Origin: Pseudomonas sp. ICMP22404
GTDB lineage: Bacteria; Pseudomonadota; Gammaproteobacteria; Pseudomonadales; Pseudomonadaceae
DNA length: 64,000 nucleotides
Direction: 5' to 3'
NCBI RefSeq assembly: GCF_006227205.1
Contig: NZ_VCNG01000005.1
Location: 62,001 to 126,000 of the forward strand
Shown here: positions 20,756 to 29,684 of the stretch, one piece after another
Layout: each line of letters opens with the position of its first letter
How positions within the stretch are numbered: position 1 is the stretch's first letter
Notes under the pieces: generated by a model
Seen by the model: the letters and a program-made list of their open reading frames with translations, nothing else
The model's database searches: none
Told to the model about the DNA's origin: nothing
Translations under genes and position numbers: made by a program

Positions 20756-21313
20756 ATGTCCGCTGATCTCGAGCATATCCGTCAAATCATGGCGGAGGCT
20801 GATTGCCTGTACACCGAAGCCGAAGTCGAAGCAGCCATTGCCCGGGTCGGTGCGCAGATCAACGACCAACTGGCCGATTCCAATCCGGTGGTGTTCTGTG
20901 TCATGAACGGCGGGCTGATCTTCTCCGGCAAGCTGCTGACCTACCTGAACTTCCCGTTGGAGGCGTCGTACCTGCATGCCACCCGTTATCGCAACGAAAC
21001 CAGCGGCGGCGACCTGTTCTGGAAAGCCAAGCCGGAAGTCTCGTTCATCGACCGTGACGTGCTGATCATCGACGACATCCTCGACGAAGGGCACACCCTG
21101 GGCGCGATCATCGACTTCTGCCGGCATGCCGGCGCCCGCGCCGTGCACACCGCTGTGTTGATCGACAAGGACCACGACCGCAAGGCCCGTCCCGACCTGA
21201 AGGCCGATTTTGTCGGCTTGCCATGCATCGACCGCTACATCTTCGGTTATGGCATGGATTACAAGGGTTACTGGCGCAACGCCAACGGTATTTTCGCCGT
21301 CAAGGGCATGTGA
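20756..21313 (+). CDS. hpt: Hypoxanthine-guanine phosphoribosyltransferase
   Basis: Salvages hypoxanthine or guanine with PRPP to IMP or GMP. 185 residues from MSADLEHIRQIMAEAD. The PRPP motif VLIIDDILDEGHTL is at about 102-115; the NGGLIFSGKLL segment and the C-terminal GYGMDYKGYWRN (base-binding region) are present. AGAGCAAC precedes the ATG at 20756. The very long open frame to the left is an antisense shadow of upp. It is followed 3 nt later by a WbuC-type cupin gene. Confidence 0.93.
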   Translation: MSADLEHIRQIMAEADCLYTEAEVEAAIARVGAQINDQLADSNPVVFCVMNGGLIFSGKLLTYLNFPLEASYLHATRYRNETSGGDLFWKAKPEVSFIDRDVLIIDDILDEGHTLGAIIDFCRHAGARAVHTAVLIDKDHDRKARPDLKADFVGLPCIDRYIFGYGMDYKGYWRNANGIFAVKGM

Positions 21314-21316
21314 TCG

Positions 21317-21790
21317 ATGACTCGCCCGGGTTTCCTGGACCAAACGCTGTTCGATGAGCTGGCCGAGAAAGCCGCGGCCAGCCCTCGCGGCCGGCAGCAC
21401 CATAACTTCCATCAGATGGACGAGCCCTGTCATCGGATGGCGGTGGGTTTGCAACCTTCCACCTACATCCCGCCCCATCGCCACCTCGGTGCCGACAAGG
21501 CAGAAACCCTGCTGGTGCTCAAGGGCCGCCTGGGTGTGTTGATCTTTGACGAAGCCGGTGCGGTGACGGACAAGCGCATCCTCCAGGCCGGAGGCGATTG
21601 CCTCGGCGTCGACCTGCCGGCCGGCGTGTATCACGGCCTGGTGGTGCTGGAAGCCGACAGCTTGATGTTCGAGTGCAAGGCCGGCCCTTACCGGCCAGTG
21701 GGTGAGGGCGAGATGGCCCACTGGGCGCCCCGGGAAGGCGAGTCGGGTGTGGCTGAGTACCACGCCTGGATGCGCGCGCAGTTCGACTGA
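21317..21790 (+). CDS. WbuC-family cupin-fold metalloprotein
   Basis: 157 residues. The cupin motif 1 appears as PPHRHLGADKAETLLVLKGRLGVL and motif 2 as DLPAGVYHGLVVLE, giving metal ligands His-His-Glu-His. WbuC proteins often occur near sugar or O-antigen genes, but here the neighbour is hpt (3-nt gap), suggesting cotranscription without a clear functional link. The substrate is unknown. Confidence 0.82.
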   Translation: MTRPGFLDQTLFDELAEKAAASPRGRQHHNFHQMDEPCHRMAVGLQPSTYIPPHRHLGADKAETLLVLKGRLGVLIFDEAGAVTDKRILQAGGDCLGVDLPAGVYHGLVVLEADSLMFECKAGPYRPVGEGEMAHWAPREGESGVAEYHAWMRAQFD

Positions 21791-21843
21791 CGCACCGCCC
21801 CCCTGTGGCAAGGGGGTTTATCCCCGCGGGAGCGCAGGGCTTT

Positions 21844-21932
21844 TGTGGGAGCAAAGCTTGCTCGCGAAACAGGCGCCTCGGTTTCGAAGGCAGACCGCGT
21901 CAGCTTCATCGCGGGCAAGCCTTGCTCCCACA
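21844..21932. repeat. REP pair, family B, overlapping the 3' end of the SulP gene
   Basis: GTGGGAGCAAAGCTTGCTCGCG at about 21844-21868 faces GCGGGCAAGCCTTGCTCCCAC at about 21907-21932. This second repeat family differs from family A in its core (AAGGCTTGC/AAAGCTTGC instead of GAGCCTGC). The right-hand unit contains the stop codon and last codons of the leftward SulP gene. Confidence 0.88.
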
Positions 21933-23645
21933 AGCCGCCAGCCAATGCTCACTCTTGATCCGTGCCTGCTCCAGAGTCTGCACATACGCCAGTTGGCGCT
22001 GTTCGCGATGGATGCCGGCGCGGCGTAGCTTCAGGCGCACTCGCGGCGTGGTCGCTACCAGGATCAGGCCGATATCGTGCTTGCGGTAGTCCTTCAGGAT
22101 GTTTTCAAACGCAGCCAGTGCCGTCATGTCCAGCATCGGCACGGCGCTCATTTCCACCACCACGACGCGGACTCCCGGATCGAACCGACGCAGCACATCC
22201 AGGGCTTTTTCTGCCGCACCGAAGAACAACGGGCCGCGAATCCCGTAGCAACGCACGTGCTCAGGCATATCCAGTAACGCCTGGTGAAAGTGCCGCGGCA
22301 GTTCGGCGCTGTCGGTCAGCTCGCTCATGCGCTTGATGAACAGCCCGGCCGCCAGCAGCAGGCCGACGGAGACCGCCAGGACCATGTCGAACAGCACCGT
22401 CAGGCCCAGGCAGGTCAGCAGCACCAGTACATCGCTGCGCGGGGCGATGCGCAAGGTGTGCAGCACATGCCCGGCTTCGCTCATGTTCCAGGCGACCATC
22501 ACCAGCAGCGCCGCCAGCGCGGCCATGGGCAGGTAGCTGAACAGCGGCGCCAACAGCATGATCGCCGCCAGTACCACGAGGCTGTGGATGATCGATGCCA
22601 AGGGCGAAGATGCGCCGCTGCGCACGTTGGTGGCGCTGCGCGCAATCGCGGCGGTGGCGGTGATGCCGCCGAACAGCGGCGCCACCAGGTTGCCCAGGCC
22701 CTGGCCCATCAGCTCTGCGTTGGGGTCGTGCTTGCTGCCGGTCATGCCGTCCGCCACCACGGCGCATAACAACGACTCGATGGCACCGAGCATGGCGATG
22801 GCGAAGGCGGGTGACAGCAACTGTCGGATCAGGTCGTAGGACAGCACCAACGGCCGCCCCTGGCCGTCAGGAAGATTCCAGGGCCAGTCGAAGCTTGGCA
22901 GGAACGGTGGAATTCCCGGATGGCTGATGCCATCGACCACGTAACTGAAGCGTTCCCCCAACGTTGCCACTGGCCACCCGCCGCGTTCCAGTGCCCAGCC
23001 CAGCAATGCCCCGACCAGCAGGGCGACCAAGTGGCCTGGCACCCGCGGAACCCAGCGCGGCCAGATGACCAGAACCGCCAGGCACACGACGCCGATGAGG
23101 CTGTCACCGAGGTGGGCGCCCGGCAGTGCCACGATCAGCTCGCCCAGTTGTTCGACGTAATGTCGGGCCTGGCCGACAGTCGTCAGGCCCAATAGATCTT
23201 TCAGTTGCAGGGTGGCGATGACCACGCCGATGCCAGCGGTGAAACCGAGGATGACGGGATAAGGGATGTACTGGATCAGACGCCCGGCGCGCATCAGTCC
23301 CAGGGCAATCAGAATCAACCCGGCCAGCATCGTGCACAACAGCAGGCCGCCTGGCCCGTATTGCTGGGTGATAGGCAGCAGGATCACCACGAATGCCGCT
23401 GTCGGCCCGCTCACGTTGAAACGCGAGCCGCCGGTCAGGGCGATCAGCGGTGCGGCCACCAGCACCGTGTACAAGCCGTGTTGCGGCGGCACGCCCACTG
23501 CGATTGCCAAGGCCATCGCCAGGGGGATGGCGATGATCCCGACCGTCAGCCCGGCCACCAGGTCGCCCCGCAGGCGTTCAAGGGTATAACCGGCCCGCCA
23601 GCTTTGGCGCCAGGCGGCGAATAGAGGTGGCGCGGAGAAGGACAT
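21906..23645 (-). CDS. SulP-family inorganic anion transporter with STAS domain
   Basis: 579 residues. The SLC26/SulP hallmark near the N terminus (RGDLVAGLTVGIIAIPLAMALAIA, then GVPPQHGLYT) is followed by 10-14 membrane segments to about residue 430 and a cytoplasmic STAS domain (about 445-560, with VVVVEMSAVPMLDMTALAAFENI). It could carry sulfate, bicarbonate or a dicarboxylate; DauA-like C4 transport is one option. The last residues, CGSKACPR, and the stop codon are encoded by a REP unit, so the native 3' end seems to have been replaced or extended. It is monocistronic and divergent from a small secreted-protein gene. Confidence 0.88.
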   Translation of the reverse strand: MSFSAPPLFAAWRQSWRAGYTLERLRGDLVAGLTVGIIAIPLAMALAIAVGVPPQHGLYTVLVAAPLIALTGGSRFNVSGPTAAFVVILLPITQQYGPGGLLLCTMLAGLILIALGLMRAGRLIQYIPYPVILGFTAGIGVVIATLQLKDLLGLTTVGQARHYVEQLGELIVALPGAHLGDSLIGVVCLAVLVIWPRWVPRVPGHLVALLVGALLGWALERGGWPVATLGERFSYVVDGISHPGIPPFLPSFDWPWNLPDGQGRPLVLSYDLIRQLLSPAFAIAMLGAIESLLCAVVADGMTGSKHDPNAELMGQGLGNLVAPLFGGITATAAIARSATNVRSGASSPLASIIHSLVVLAAIMLLAPLFSYLPMAALAALLVMVAWNMSEAGHVLHTLRIAPRSDVLVLLTCLGLTVLFDMVLAVSVGLLLAAGLFIKRMSELTDSAELPRHFHQALLDMPEHVRCYGIRGPLFFGAAEKALDVLRRFDPGVRVVVVEMSAVPMLDMTALAAFENILKDYRKHDIGLILVATTPRVRLKLRRAGIHREQRQLAYVQTLEQARIKSEHWLAACGSKACPR

Positions 23646-23816
23646 GGGTACTCCTCAAAAGGAATGGGCAAACAATACCGAGTTCCCTGTGGTGAGGGAC
23701 AGAATGATGGCCCTTTGAGTATGCCTCCTACGGCGTCCCCCGGTATTGACCTGGATCGTTTATTTTTACTGGTCATGCTCATGCTAGAGTGCGGGGCCAA
23801 GATCCCGGAGCCTGTC

Positions 23817-24302
23817 ATGATTGTATCGATCCGCCGCCGTGCCGCCTTGCTTCTGATTTCCAGCCTGCCGCTGGTGGCCGTTGCCGCGCCGATGCACAGC
23901 CAGTTCCTGCCGCCCGACGACCTGACCGTGCGCCAGGAGCAGCCCGAACAGCAGCAACTGCTGCAAGTCACCGAGTACTCGGTGGTACTGGGCAATCAGC
24001 GTCAGTCCAACCAGCAACCGATACCGGTGACTTCGCCGTTGCTGGTGCGCCTCAAGGGCAAGCCCCTGAACAAAGGCGCCACCATCAATCAGGTGATCCT
24101 CAACTTCGATGGCGAAAGCAAGAGCCTGAAGAAGCCGGTCTTTGACGAGGCGAGCAAGACCCTGACCCTGTCTTATCCACAGGCGCATTATCGGGCGGTC
24201 ATCGATCTGCTGCGCAATGACACGGTGTATGTGCAGTTCCTCAGCTATGCCAACGGCCACGTCTGGGCCGATCTGCACACCGGAGCGGTACACCCGCGTT
24301 GA
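23817..24302 (+). CDS. Conserved secreted protein of unknown function
   Basis: 161 residues from MIVSIRRRAALLLISS, a clear Sec signal peptide ending near VAVAAP. The mature part is polar, with a Gln-rich stretch (RQEQPEQQQLLQ) and predicted beta strands; there are no cysteines. I do not recognise a domain. The frame is open further upstream, but the ATG at 23817 gives the signal peptide its usual length. It precedes the PA4642-like gene by 61 nt on the same strand. Confidence 0.7.
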   Translation: MIVSIRRRAALLLISSLPLVAVAAPMHSQFLPPDDLTVRQEQPEQQQLLQVTEYSVVLGNQRQSNQQPIPVTSPLLVRLKGKPLNKGATINQVILNFDGESKSLKKPVFDEASKTLTLSYPQAHYRAVIDLLRNDTVYVQFLSYANGHVWADLHTGAVHPR

Positions 24303-24363
24303 GCGCCGGGGCCTGCCGGGGGTAAACTGCCTGCCCCGTGAACTGTGCGAGTTGGAGCCGGCA

Positions 24364-24651
24364 ATGCGTAAAGACAAGAAACAAGTGATTGGTGACGAGA
24401 TTGGCGATGAACAGATCAAGCTGTTCCTCAATTTCGAACCGGCCGATGCCACCTCGCCGTCGTTGCACAAACTGATCAAGGGTTACCGTGGCCTGCGGGT
24501 CGATGATTTCGAGCGTTTCCTGACCTTCTTCGTCGAAGCCGGCTATGACCTCAATGGCAAGGATGAGCACGGTAACGACTTCATTGCGTTGATCCAGGAT
24601 CAGCGCAATTCCGAGGAATACATCGAGTTGTTCAACAAGGCGCGCGGCTGA
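24364..24651 (+). CDS. PA4642-family small protein
   Basis: 95 residues, MRKDKKQVIGDEIGDEQIKL..., acidic and without signal peptide or membrane segment. I recognise it as the conserved pseudomonad family named after PA4642; its function is unknown. The C-terminal half (LTFFVEAGYDLNGKDEHGNDFIALI) looks like a single ankyrin-like helical hairpin. The terminator hairpin at 24669-24690 follows. In P. aeruginosa this family is likewise encoded close to mqo. Confidence 0.82.
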   Translation: MRKDKKQVIGDEIGDEQIKLFLNFEPADATSPSLHKLIKGYRGLRVDDFERFLTFFVEAGYDLNGKDEHGNDFIALIQDQRNSEEYIELFNKARG

Positions 24652-24668
24652 GCGTGTCAGGGCGGATT

Positions 24669-24710
24669 TAACGCCTTTCGGGGCGTTTGATCGTCTTCTT
24701 TTAGTTTCTC
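24669..24710 (+). terminator. Probable rho-independent terminator after the PA4642-like gene
   Basis: AACGCC/GGCGTT stem with a TTTCGG loop, followed by a T-rich stretch (GATCGTCTTCTTTT). The stem is short and the T tract interrupted, so efficiency may be moderate. Confidence 0.55.
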
Positions 24711-24841
24711 AATACTCTTTTAAGAGATGTCCGAAAGGTTATGTCACCATTCGGACTGTTCTGTTTCAGTTTGATTTCCATTACTTTTGCGTTGGGACCG
24801 GATGGTTTCAATTCAATCGTTTTAATGGAGCTGTATTCATC

Positions 24842-25303
24842 ATGGAAGATAAAAGCAAATGTATCGCTGGGGCGTTGTTGGCCTTGCTCGGTTGCCTGGC
24901 AAGTTCGGTTTCCAATGCGTTCGATGAGATCGTCAATGTGGAGATTTTCAACGCAACATCGGCAATGATTGTTCCCGGCAGCGACTTCACCTGGACCCAG
25001 GACCCGGCCAATGCAGGCCATGGCTTTTCGGTAAGTCCCGGCGCGAGTCAGGAACTGACCTATTACCTGCCACAGTCGCGCGCCGAGCGGGAGTCTTTTA
25101 CCTACACCCAAGGCAGTCGCAAGTGCCACTTCAGTTTCGGGCATATAGCCAAAGCTCCAGTGAGTGATGAGCAAACAATGCCTTATCGCCGTTGGGTTGA
25201 TGCACAACCCCAAGATTCCTGTGTCGCAGAGTTGTTTGAGATTGAGGATGACGACGATTACGTTCGTCATGGCGGAACACGCATCAAGTTCAGTATGAAA
25301 TAA
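24842..25303 (+). CDS. Putative secreted protein, unrecognised
   Basis: 153 residues. An N-terminal signal peptide (ALLALLGCLASSVSNAF) probably ends near SNA; the LLGC could also be read as a lipobox at Cys18. The mature protein has two further cysteines (SRKCHFSF and DSCVAEL) that could form a disulfide, and an acidic EIEDDDDY segment. I do not recognise the family. The upstream 190 nt contain a perfect inverted repeat GTCCGAA/TTCGGAC (24729-24756), and the gene ends in a strong bidirectional terminator shared with mqo. GGAG lies 11 nt before the ATG, a rather long spacing. Confidence 0.65.
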   Translation: MEDKSKCIAGALLALLGCLASSVSNAFDEIVNVEIFNATSAMIVPGSDFTWTQDPANAGHGFSVSPGASQELTYYLPQSRAERESFTYTQGSRKCHFSFGHIAKAPVSDEQTMPYRRWVDAQPQDSCVAELFEIEDDDDYVRHGGTRIKFSMK

Positions 25304-25310
25304 ACGCGGA

Positions 25311-25347
25311 AATAAAAAGCCTCCATCAGTTGGAGGCTTTTTATTTA
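25311..25347. terminator. Bidirectional terminator between the secreted-protein gene and mqo
   Basis: AAAAAGCCTCCA/TGGAGGCTTTTT hairpin with a short ATCAGT loop. A run on one side and T run on the other make it functional in both directions, suited to the convergent genes on either side. Confidence 0.9.
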
Positions 25348-25360
25348 TAACGACAGAGGG

Positions 25361-26866
25361 TCAGGCGTAACTTTGAGCCTTGCTGTCTTCAACCAGTTCC
25401 AGCGCGATGTTGTTCTGCGCATTGATCTTGCGATACAGCGCCGCGTCGGTTTCCAGCACTTTTTCCCGGGCCGGGAAGATTTCCGCGAGCTTGGTCGCCC
25501 ACTCTCCCTTGGCCTTGTCCGGGAAGCAGCGCTCGATCAGGTCCAGCATGATCGACACGGTCACCGAAGCGCCTGGCGATGCGCCGAGCAGGGCGGCGAG
25601 GGTACCGTCCTTGGCTGCCACCAGCTCGGTACCGAACTGCAGGACGCCACCTTTCTTCGGATCTTTCTTGATGATCTGCACCCGTTGGCCGGCCACTTCC
25701 AGGCGCCAGTCCTCGGCTTTCGCCTCGGGGTAGAAGCGGCGCAGGGATTCCAGGCGCTGCTCCATGGACTGCATCACTTCGCTGATCAGGTACTTGGTCA
25801 GGTCCATGTTGTCCCGGGCTACCGCCAGCATCGGGCCGATGTTGCCGGCGCGTACCGACAGTGGCAGGTCCATGATGGAGCCGTGCTTGAGAAACTTGGT
25901 GGTGAAACCGGCGTAAGGTCCGAACAGCAGGGATTTCTTGCCATCGACCACGCGGGTATCCAGGTGCGGCACCGACATCGGCGGCGAGCCCACCGCGGCC
26001 TGGCTGTAGACCTTGGCCTGGTGGTGCTTGACCACTTCCGGGTTGTCGCAACGCAGCCACTGGCCACTGACCGGGAAGCCGCCGAAGCCCTTGCTTTCCT
26101 CGATGCCCGAGGCTTGCAGCAGTGGCAACGCCGCGCCGCCGGCACCCAGGAAGACGAACTTGGCATCGACGTCGCGGCTGGCACCGGAGTTGACGTCCTT
26201 GATGCTTACGGTCCAGCCGCTGCCGTTGCGCTTGAGGCCGGTGACGCGCTTGCAGTACTTGACCTGGGTGTCGGGCGCGCTGGTCAAGTGTTTGAGCAGT
26301 TGGTTGGTCAGGGCGCCGAAGTTGACGTCGGTGCCGTTCATGACCCGGGTGGCGGCGATGACTTCATCGGCCGGACGCCCCGGCATCATCAGCGGCATCC
26401 ACTCAGCCATCTTGCCTTTGTCTTCGGTGTATTCCATGTCGGCGAAGGCGTGATGCTGGCTCAGCAGTTCGAAGCGCTTCTTCAGGAATGACACGCCTTT
26501 TTCGCCCTGCACGAAGCTCAGGTGCGGCACCGGGGCGATAAAGGATTTGGAGGAGCCGAACGTGCTCTTCTGGGTCAGGTACGTCCAGAACTGCTTCGAC
26601 ACCTCGAACTGGGTGTTGATGTGCACGGCTTTCTTGATGTCGACACTGCCATCGGCCGCTTGCGGCGTGTAGTTCAGCTCACACAGACCGGCGTGGCCGG
26701 TACCGGCGTTGTTCCAAGGGTTGGAACTCTCCGCGGCACCGGAATCCATCAGCTCGACGACTTCCAGCGAAATCGCAGGGTCGAGCTCCTTGAGCAGCAC
26801 GGCCAGGGTGGCACTCATGATGCCGGCCCCTACCAGAACTACATCGACTGCTTCGTTATGCGCCAT
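25361..26866 (-). CDS. mqo: Malate:quinone oxidoreductase
   Basis: FAD-dependent peripheral membrane enzyme that oxidises malate to oxaloacetate and passes electrons to quinone, the main TCA malate step in many pseudomonads. 501 residues. The FAD-binding [16 protein letters not shown] lies at about 10-25, with [34 protein letters not shown], a family signature, after it. The C-terminal [17 protein letters not shown] is present. GGAGA precedes the ATG. Monocistronic between the 25.3-kb terminator and a long upstream region, so it may have a long leader or distant promoter. Confidence 0.95.
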   Translation of the reverse strand: MAHNEAVDVVLVGAGIMSATLAVLLKELDPAISLEVVELMDSGAAESSNPWNNAGTGHAGLCELNYTPQAADGSVDIKKAVHINTQFEVSKQFWTYLTQKSTFGSSKSFIAPVPHLSFVQGEKGVSFLKKRFELLSQHHAFADMEYTEDKGKMAEWMPLMMPGRPADEVIAATRVMNGTDVNFGALTNQLLKHLTSAPDTQVKYCKRVTGLKRNGSGWTVSIKDVNSGASRDVDAKFVFLGAGGAALPLLQASGIEESKGFGGFPVSGQWLRCDNPEVVKHHQAKVYSQAAVGSPPMSVPHLDTRVVDGKKSLLFGPYAGFTTKFLKHGSIMDLPLSVRAGNIGPMLAVARDNMDLTKYLISEVMQSMEQRLESLRRFYPEAKAEDWRLEVAGQRVQIIKKDPKKGGVLQFGTELVAAKDGTLAALLGASPGASVTVSIMLDLIERCFPDKAKGEWATKLAEIFPAREKVLETDAALYRKINAQNNIALELVEDSKAQSYA

Positions 26867-27601
26867 TTAACGCGTCTCCAAAATCTGCAGCACCAAATTG
26901 TCGGCATAGCGGCCAGGAGTGGCGGGGCAGGTCGGTTGCGCCCCAGGTACCCATGGCCAGGATCGCCATGTCCGAATCTTCGCAATTTTTTGCAACTGCT
27001 ACGGATGCATGCAGCCTGGCCTCAAGAGTCACATGAACTCATTTCAGCGCCGGGCAGGCAATTCGACTTATGGCCGAGACATCCGTTCGTGCAACCAAAT
27101 CCGTAGCGGACAGGCTTCAGGCGCCGGTTCTTGAGCGATATCCGGTCCTGTGTCGTTGGGCTGTTTCAGACGCCAATGGTGCTTGTTCAGACGCAAAACT
27201 CTTCATTTGCTCGCCACACTCTTGTGAAGTTGTGAAAACCCGTTTTTTCACGCTCTTTTGAAGACGTGAACCTCAAAAAAGGGCTGTCCCAGCCAGGCAC
27301 CGTGTCCGGATTGTTTGCCCCATGCAGTACATGACAGGCAAAACGGGCAGACAGCTCAGTGACCGAGCGTAATGACAGCTCTGCAGATTCGCGAAAAGTG
27401 GTGATTGGCCCGGAAACAGCAGGCGCGCCAGCTTCACTCGATCTGTGTGGGCGGCTCTCTGTGGGCGATGCGGGGTGCCAATGCAAGCGCATCAGCGGTG
27501 TTGCGAGGCCCGATCAGGAGACGTCCTTATAATCGGGGGGAGATTGTAACGAAGAAACGCAGGAAAATGGTCGTGTTTAATGACTTTTATTAGCCATTCG
27601 G
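26867..27601. other. 735-nt gene-poor region upstream of mqo
   Basis: No convincing coding sequence is visible; the open frames here lack family features and ribosome binding sites. One consensus -10 box TATAAT occurs at 27528-27533 on the plus strand without a good -35. A hairpin-like segment, CCCGAT ... ATCGGG, spans about 27509-27537 on the minus strand. TTGTGAA-type repeats near 27222-27275 surround a T6 run. It may contain the mqo promoter and leader or an sRNA; I cannot decide. Confidence 0.35.
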
Positions 27602-27835
27602 TCAGATGGCCAACAACTGGCGGCCGCGCGCGCGACTACGAAGCGGCTGTACGCGGGCGCTGGCGGGTAAAGGCTGATTCAGCCAGTTGAGACGGATTTC
27701 TTCGATTTCCACCCAGCCTTCGCCCATGGGTTGCAGGCTGCATTGCTTGAACGCCTGGCAGCGGCCGTTGCGATCCAGCAGGGCGAAGCTGCGATGCTGT
27801 GGGCGCGGAGTGAACAAGGAGACGAGAAGGCGCAT
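27602..27835 (-). CDS. Small conserved hypothetical protein
   Basis: 77 residues, MRLLVSLFTPRPQHRSFALLD..., basic, with no signal peptide or membrane segment and a single Cys pattern (RCQAFKQC). GGAAAT stands 7-8 nt before the ATG. I believe similar short proteins occur in other pseudomonads but cannot name a family. It is divergent from the YajG lipoprotein gene. Confidence 0.5.
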   Translation of the reverse strand: MRLLVSLFTPRPQHRSFALLDRNGRCQAFKQCSLQPMGEGWVEIEEIRLNWLNQPLPASARVQPLRSRARGRQLLAI

Positions 27836-28036
27836 GGTCGGATTTCCGTGTCGGGGGACTTGTGAGCAGCCTGACAGCGAGCCATGACATGCCGGTGTAA
27901 GGACCGTGACAATGGAGTGACAGGAACCGGCATTGGCGGTACATGTCAGAAATTTCAGTATTCATTCGGCTGGTTCGCCGCGATGGCGCACCGCTATACT
28001 GCGGGTCTGTCAGTGCCCGATTCTGGAGAGAAGAGC

Positions 28037-28621
28037 ATGTTGCAACGCCTGTTGTTCGGTTTGATCGCTGTGACCAGTCTGACCCTTGTCGGCTGCGCCC
28101 ACAGCCCGCAACAACTTAACCCGGAACCCAAGCTCAACGCCCAGCTGGCGCCTGTGGGTCATGGCCAGCCGGTGGTGGTACGGGTGGTGGACGGCCGTCC
28201 ATCGCCGACGCTCGGCACCCGCGGCGGGCTGTACCCGGAAACCAGCGTCATCACGGTTCAGGGCGCTCAGATCCTGCCCAAGCTGCAGGCCCAGGCTGAA
28301 GCCGCCGTGCGTTTGCTGGGCTTCACCCCTACCGCGAACGCGATGAATGCTCCACAGCTGACCGTTACCCTGGCCGAACTCAAGTATCAATCGCCCAAGG
28401 AAGGCATGTACGTGACCGAAGCCACCATCGGCGCGACCTTCCGTTCCGACGTGCAGAACGCCAACCGCCGTTACAGCGGTCGTTATGGGGCTTCGCTGGA
28501 CCAGCGTTTCGGCATGGCGCCCAATCAGGACACCAATACCAAGCTGGTCAGCGATGTGTTGAGCGACGCCCTGACCCGGCTGTTCAAGGACCCGACCATT
28601 GGCCAGGTGCTGGCTGAGTAA
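28037..28621 (+). CDS. YajG-family lipoprotein
   Basis: 194 residues from MLQRLLFGLIAVTSLTLVGC, with lipobox LVGC (Cys20). The mature domain has the YajG/DUF with segments VVVRVVDGRP, SPTLGTRGG and a C-terminal amphipathic stretch (LVSDVLSDALTRLFKDP). The function is not established; in E. coli yajG lies near ampG and bolA. GGAGAG lies before the ATG. A REP pair follows the stop. Confidence 0.85.
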   Translation: MLQRLLFGLIAVTSLTLVGCAHSPQQLNPEPKLNAQLAPVGHGQPVVVRVVDGRPSPTLGTRGGLYPETSVITVQGAQILPKLQAQAEAAVRLLGFTPTANAMNAPQLTVTLAELKYQSPKEGMYVTEATIGATFRSDVQNANRRYSGRYGASLDQRFGMAPNQDTNTKLVSDVLSDALTRLFKDPTIGQVLAE

Positions 28622-28642
28622 GATCCGGGCCTGACCCCCGCC

Positions 28643-28733
28643 TGTGGGAGCGAGCCTGCTCGCGATAGCGGCGTCACATTTGAAATCACTGTGACTGATA
28701 AACCGCTATCGCGAGCAGGGCTCGCTCCCACAG
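28643..28733. repeat. REP pair (REPIN-like), family A
   Basis: Inverted units at about 28643-28668 and 28704-28733, enclosing about 35 nt. The right-hand copy carries one extra G (GCAGGGCTCGC), a small deviation from the other copies. Confidence 0.9.
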
Positions 28734-28753
28734 GTTTTTTTTGCGCGATTTTT

Positions 28754-28960
28754 CTAGGCGGCCTGTGAATACAGTTCCAGCACACTGATGCCCGTCAGCA
28801 GATCGGTCTCCGGCAGGTCGGCATGTTGATGACCACCGAGGGCGCAATACACCAGCCAATGTGGGTCCTGTACGTTGAAGGACAGGCTGCCGACGAGGTT
28901 TTGCTGTTCGTCGCTTGGGGTGATGAGGTAGAGGCGATCCTGGTTTTCGGCGTGGAGCAT
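28754..28960 (-). CDS. Small hypothetical protein
   Basis: 68 residues, MLHAENQDRLYLITPSDEQQ..., hydrophilic with one short hydrophobic stretch (WLVYCALGG). It looks like a real protein by composition, and short proteins of this type are usual in Pseudomonas, but I recognise no domain and the ribosome binding site is weak. It lies between two REP pairs. Confidence 0.45.
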   Translation of the reverse strand: MLHAENQDRLYLITPSDEQQNLVGSLSFNVQDPHWLVYCALGGHQHADLPETDLLTGISVLELYSQAA

Positions 28961-29065
28961 GACGGGGTCCGGTCAGGTTTGGAGGGCGACAGGGTGGCTT
29001 ATCCAGATGACGAAACCGTGACGGTGAACATAAGTCCGTAGCTCAGCCTCGCAGCAACGAAGCTC

Positions 29066-29152
29066 TGTGGGAGCAAGGCTTGGACGCGATGAAGCTGACG
29101 CGGTTACCGAGGATCGAAGCGCCTTTATGGCGGGCAAGCCTTGCTCCCACAG
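29066..29152. repeat. REP pair, family B
   Basis: GTGGGAGCAAGGCTTGGACGCG at about 29066-29092 (with a GGAC change in the usual GCTC) faces GCGGGCAAGCCTTGCTCCCAC at about 29127-29152. The loop carries AAGCTGACGCGGTTAC-type sequence, also seen in the other family B pairs. Confidence 0.85.
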
Positions 29153-29251
29153 GTCGGAAAAAACAGGGCAGGGCAGTGGGCTTTCGGTAGAATCCGCGCC
29201 CTGCTCGCAAGTCCCGGGCGTGTTCCGTTCCGTTTTCCCTTGAGGTTTGTG

Positions 29252-29536
29252 ATGTCGCTGCATCTGCTTTCGTTGTTCGCCGCCCACCCGGCCAAACTGA
29301 TCAACTTGTTCGCCTTGCTGTTTGCCTGCCCGGGCGGCTGGGTGCTGCACGCAACGCGCCGCCGTGAGCAACGGGCGCGAGCGAGCCTGCAAGCAGGCAA
29401 TCGCAATGGTGAAGAACGGTTCGAAGCGTTGCTGGACCTGGCGACGCAGCGCATGAACCGGTTTTTCTACCGATTCGGCTTTGGCTGCCTGGCGTTGGCG
29501 TTGCTGGTGTCGTGGATCAGCACGCAGATCAGCTGA
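29252..29536 (+). CDS. Small membrane protein, unknown function
   Basis: 94 residues from MSLHLLSLFAAHPAKLINLF. Two hydrophobic segments (about 13-33 and 73-90) flank a basic, hydrophilic middle rich in Arg, suggesting both ends near the membrane and a cytoplasmic loop. TGAGG lies 8 nt before the ATG. I do not recognise the family. It is enclosed by two family B REP pairs. Confidence 0.55.
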   Translation: MSLHLLSLFAAHPAKLINLFALLFACPGGWVLHATRRREQRARASLQAGNRNGEERFEALLDLATQRMNRFFYRFGFGCLALALLVSWISTQIS

Positions 29537-29576
29537 GATTTACCGGAAGCAAGGATGCTTTTGTGGCGAGGGTGCC

Positions 29577-29662
29577 TGGGAGCAAAGCTTGCTCGCGAAA
29601 CAGGCACCTCGATTTCCGAAAGTATCGTGTCGTTTTCATCGCGGGCAAGCCTTGCTCCCACA
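29577..29662. repeat. REP pair, family B
   Basis: TGGGAGCAAAGCTTGCTCGCG from about 29577 faces GCGGGCAAGCCTTGCTCCCAC ending at about 29662, with a loop related to those at 21.9 and 44.8 kb (ACAGGCACCTCGATTTC). Confidence 0.85.
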
Positions 29663-29684
29663 GGTCTCCCTCAGGTATGCCGCG

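Noticed and set aside
27187..27492. 101-codon open frame on the minus strand upstream of mqo
   Set aside because: No ribosome binding site, no recognisable domain and composition typical of random frames.
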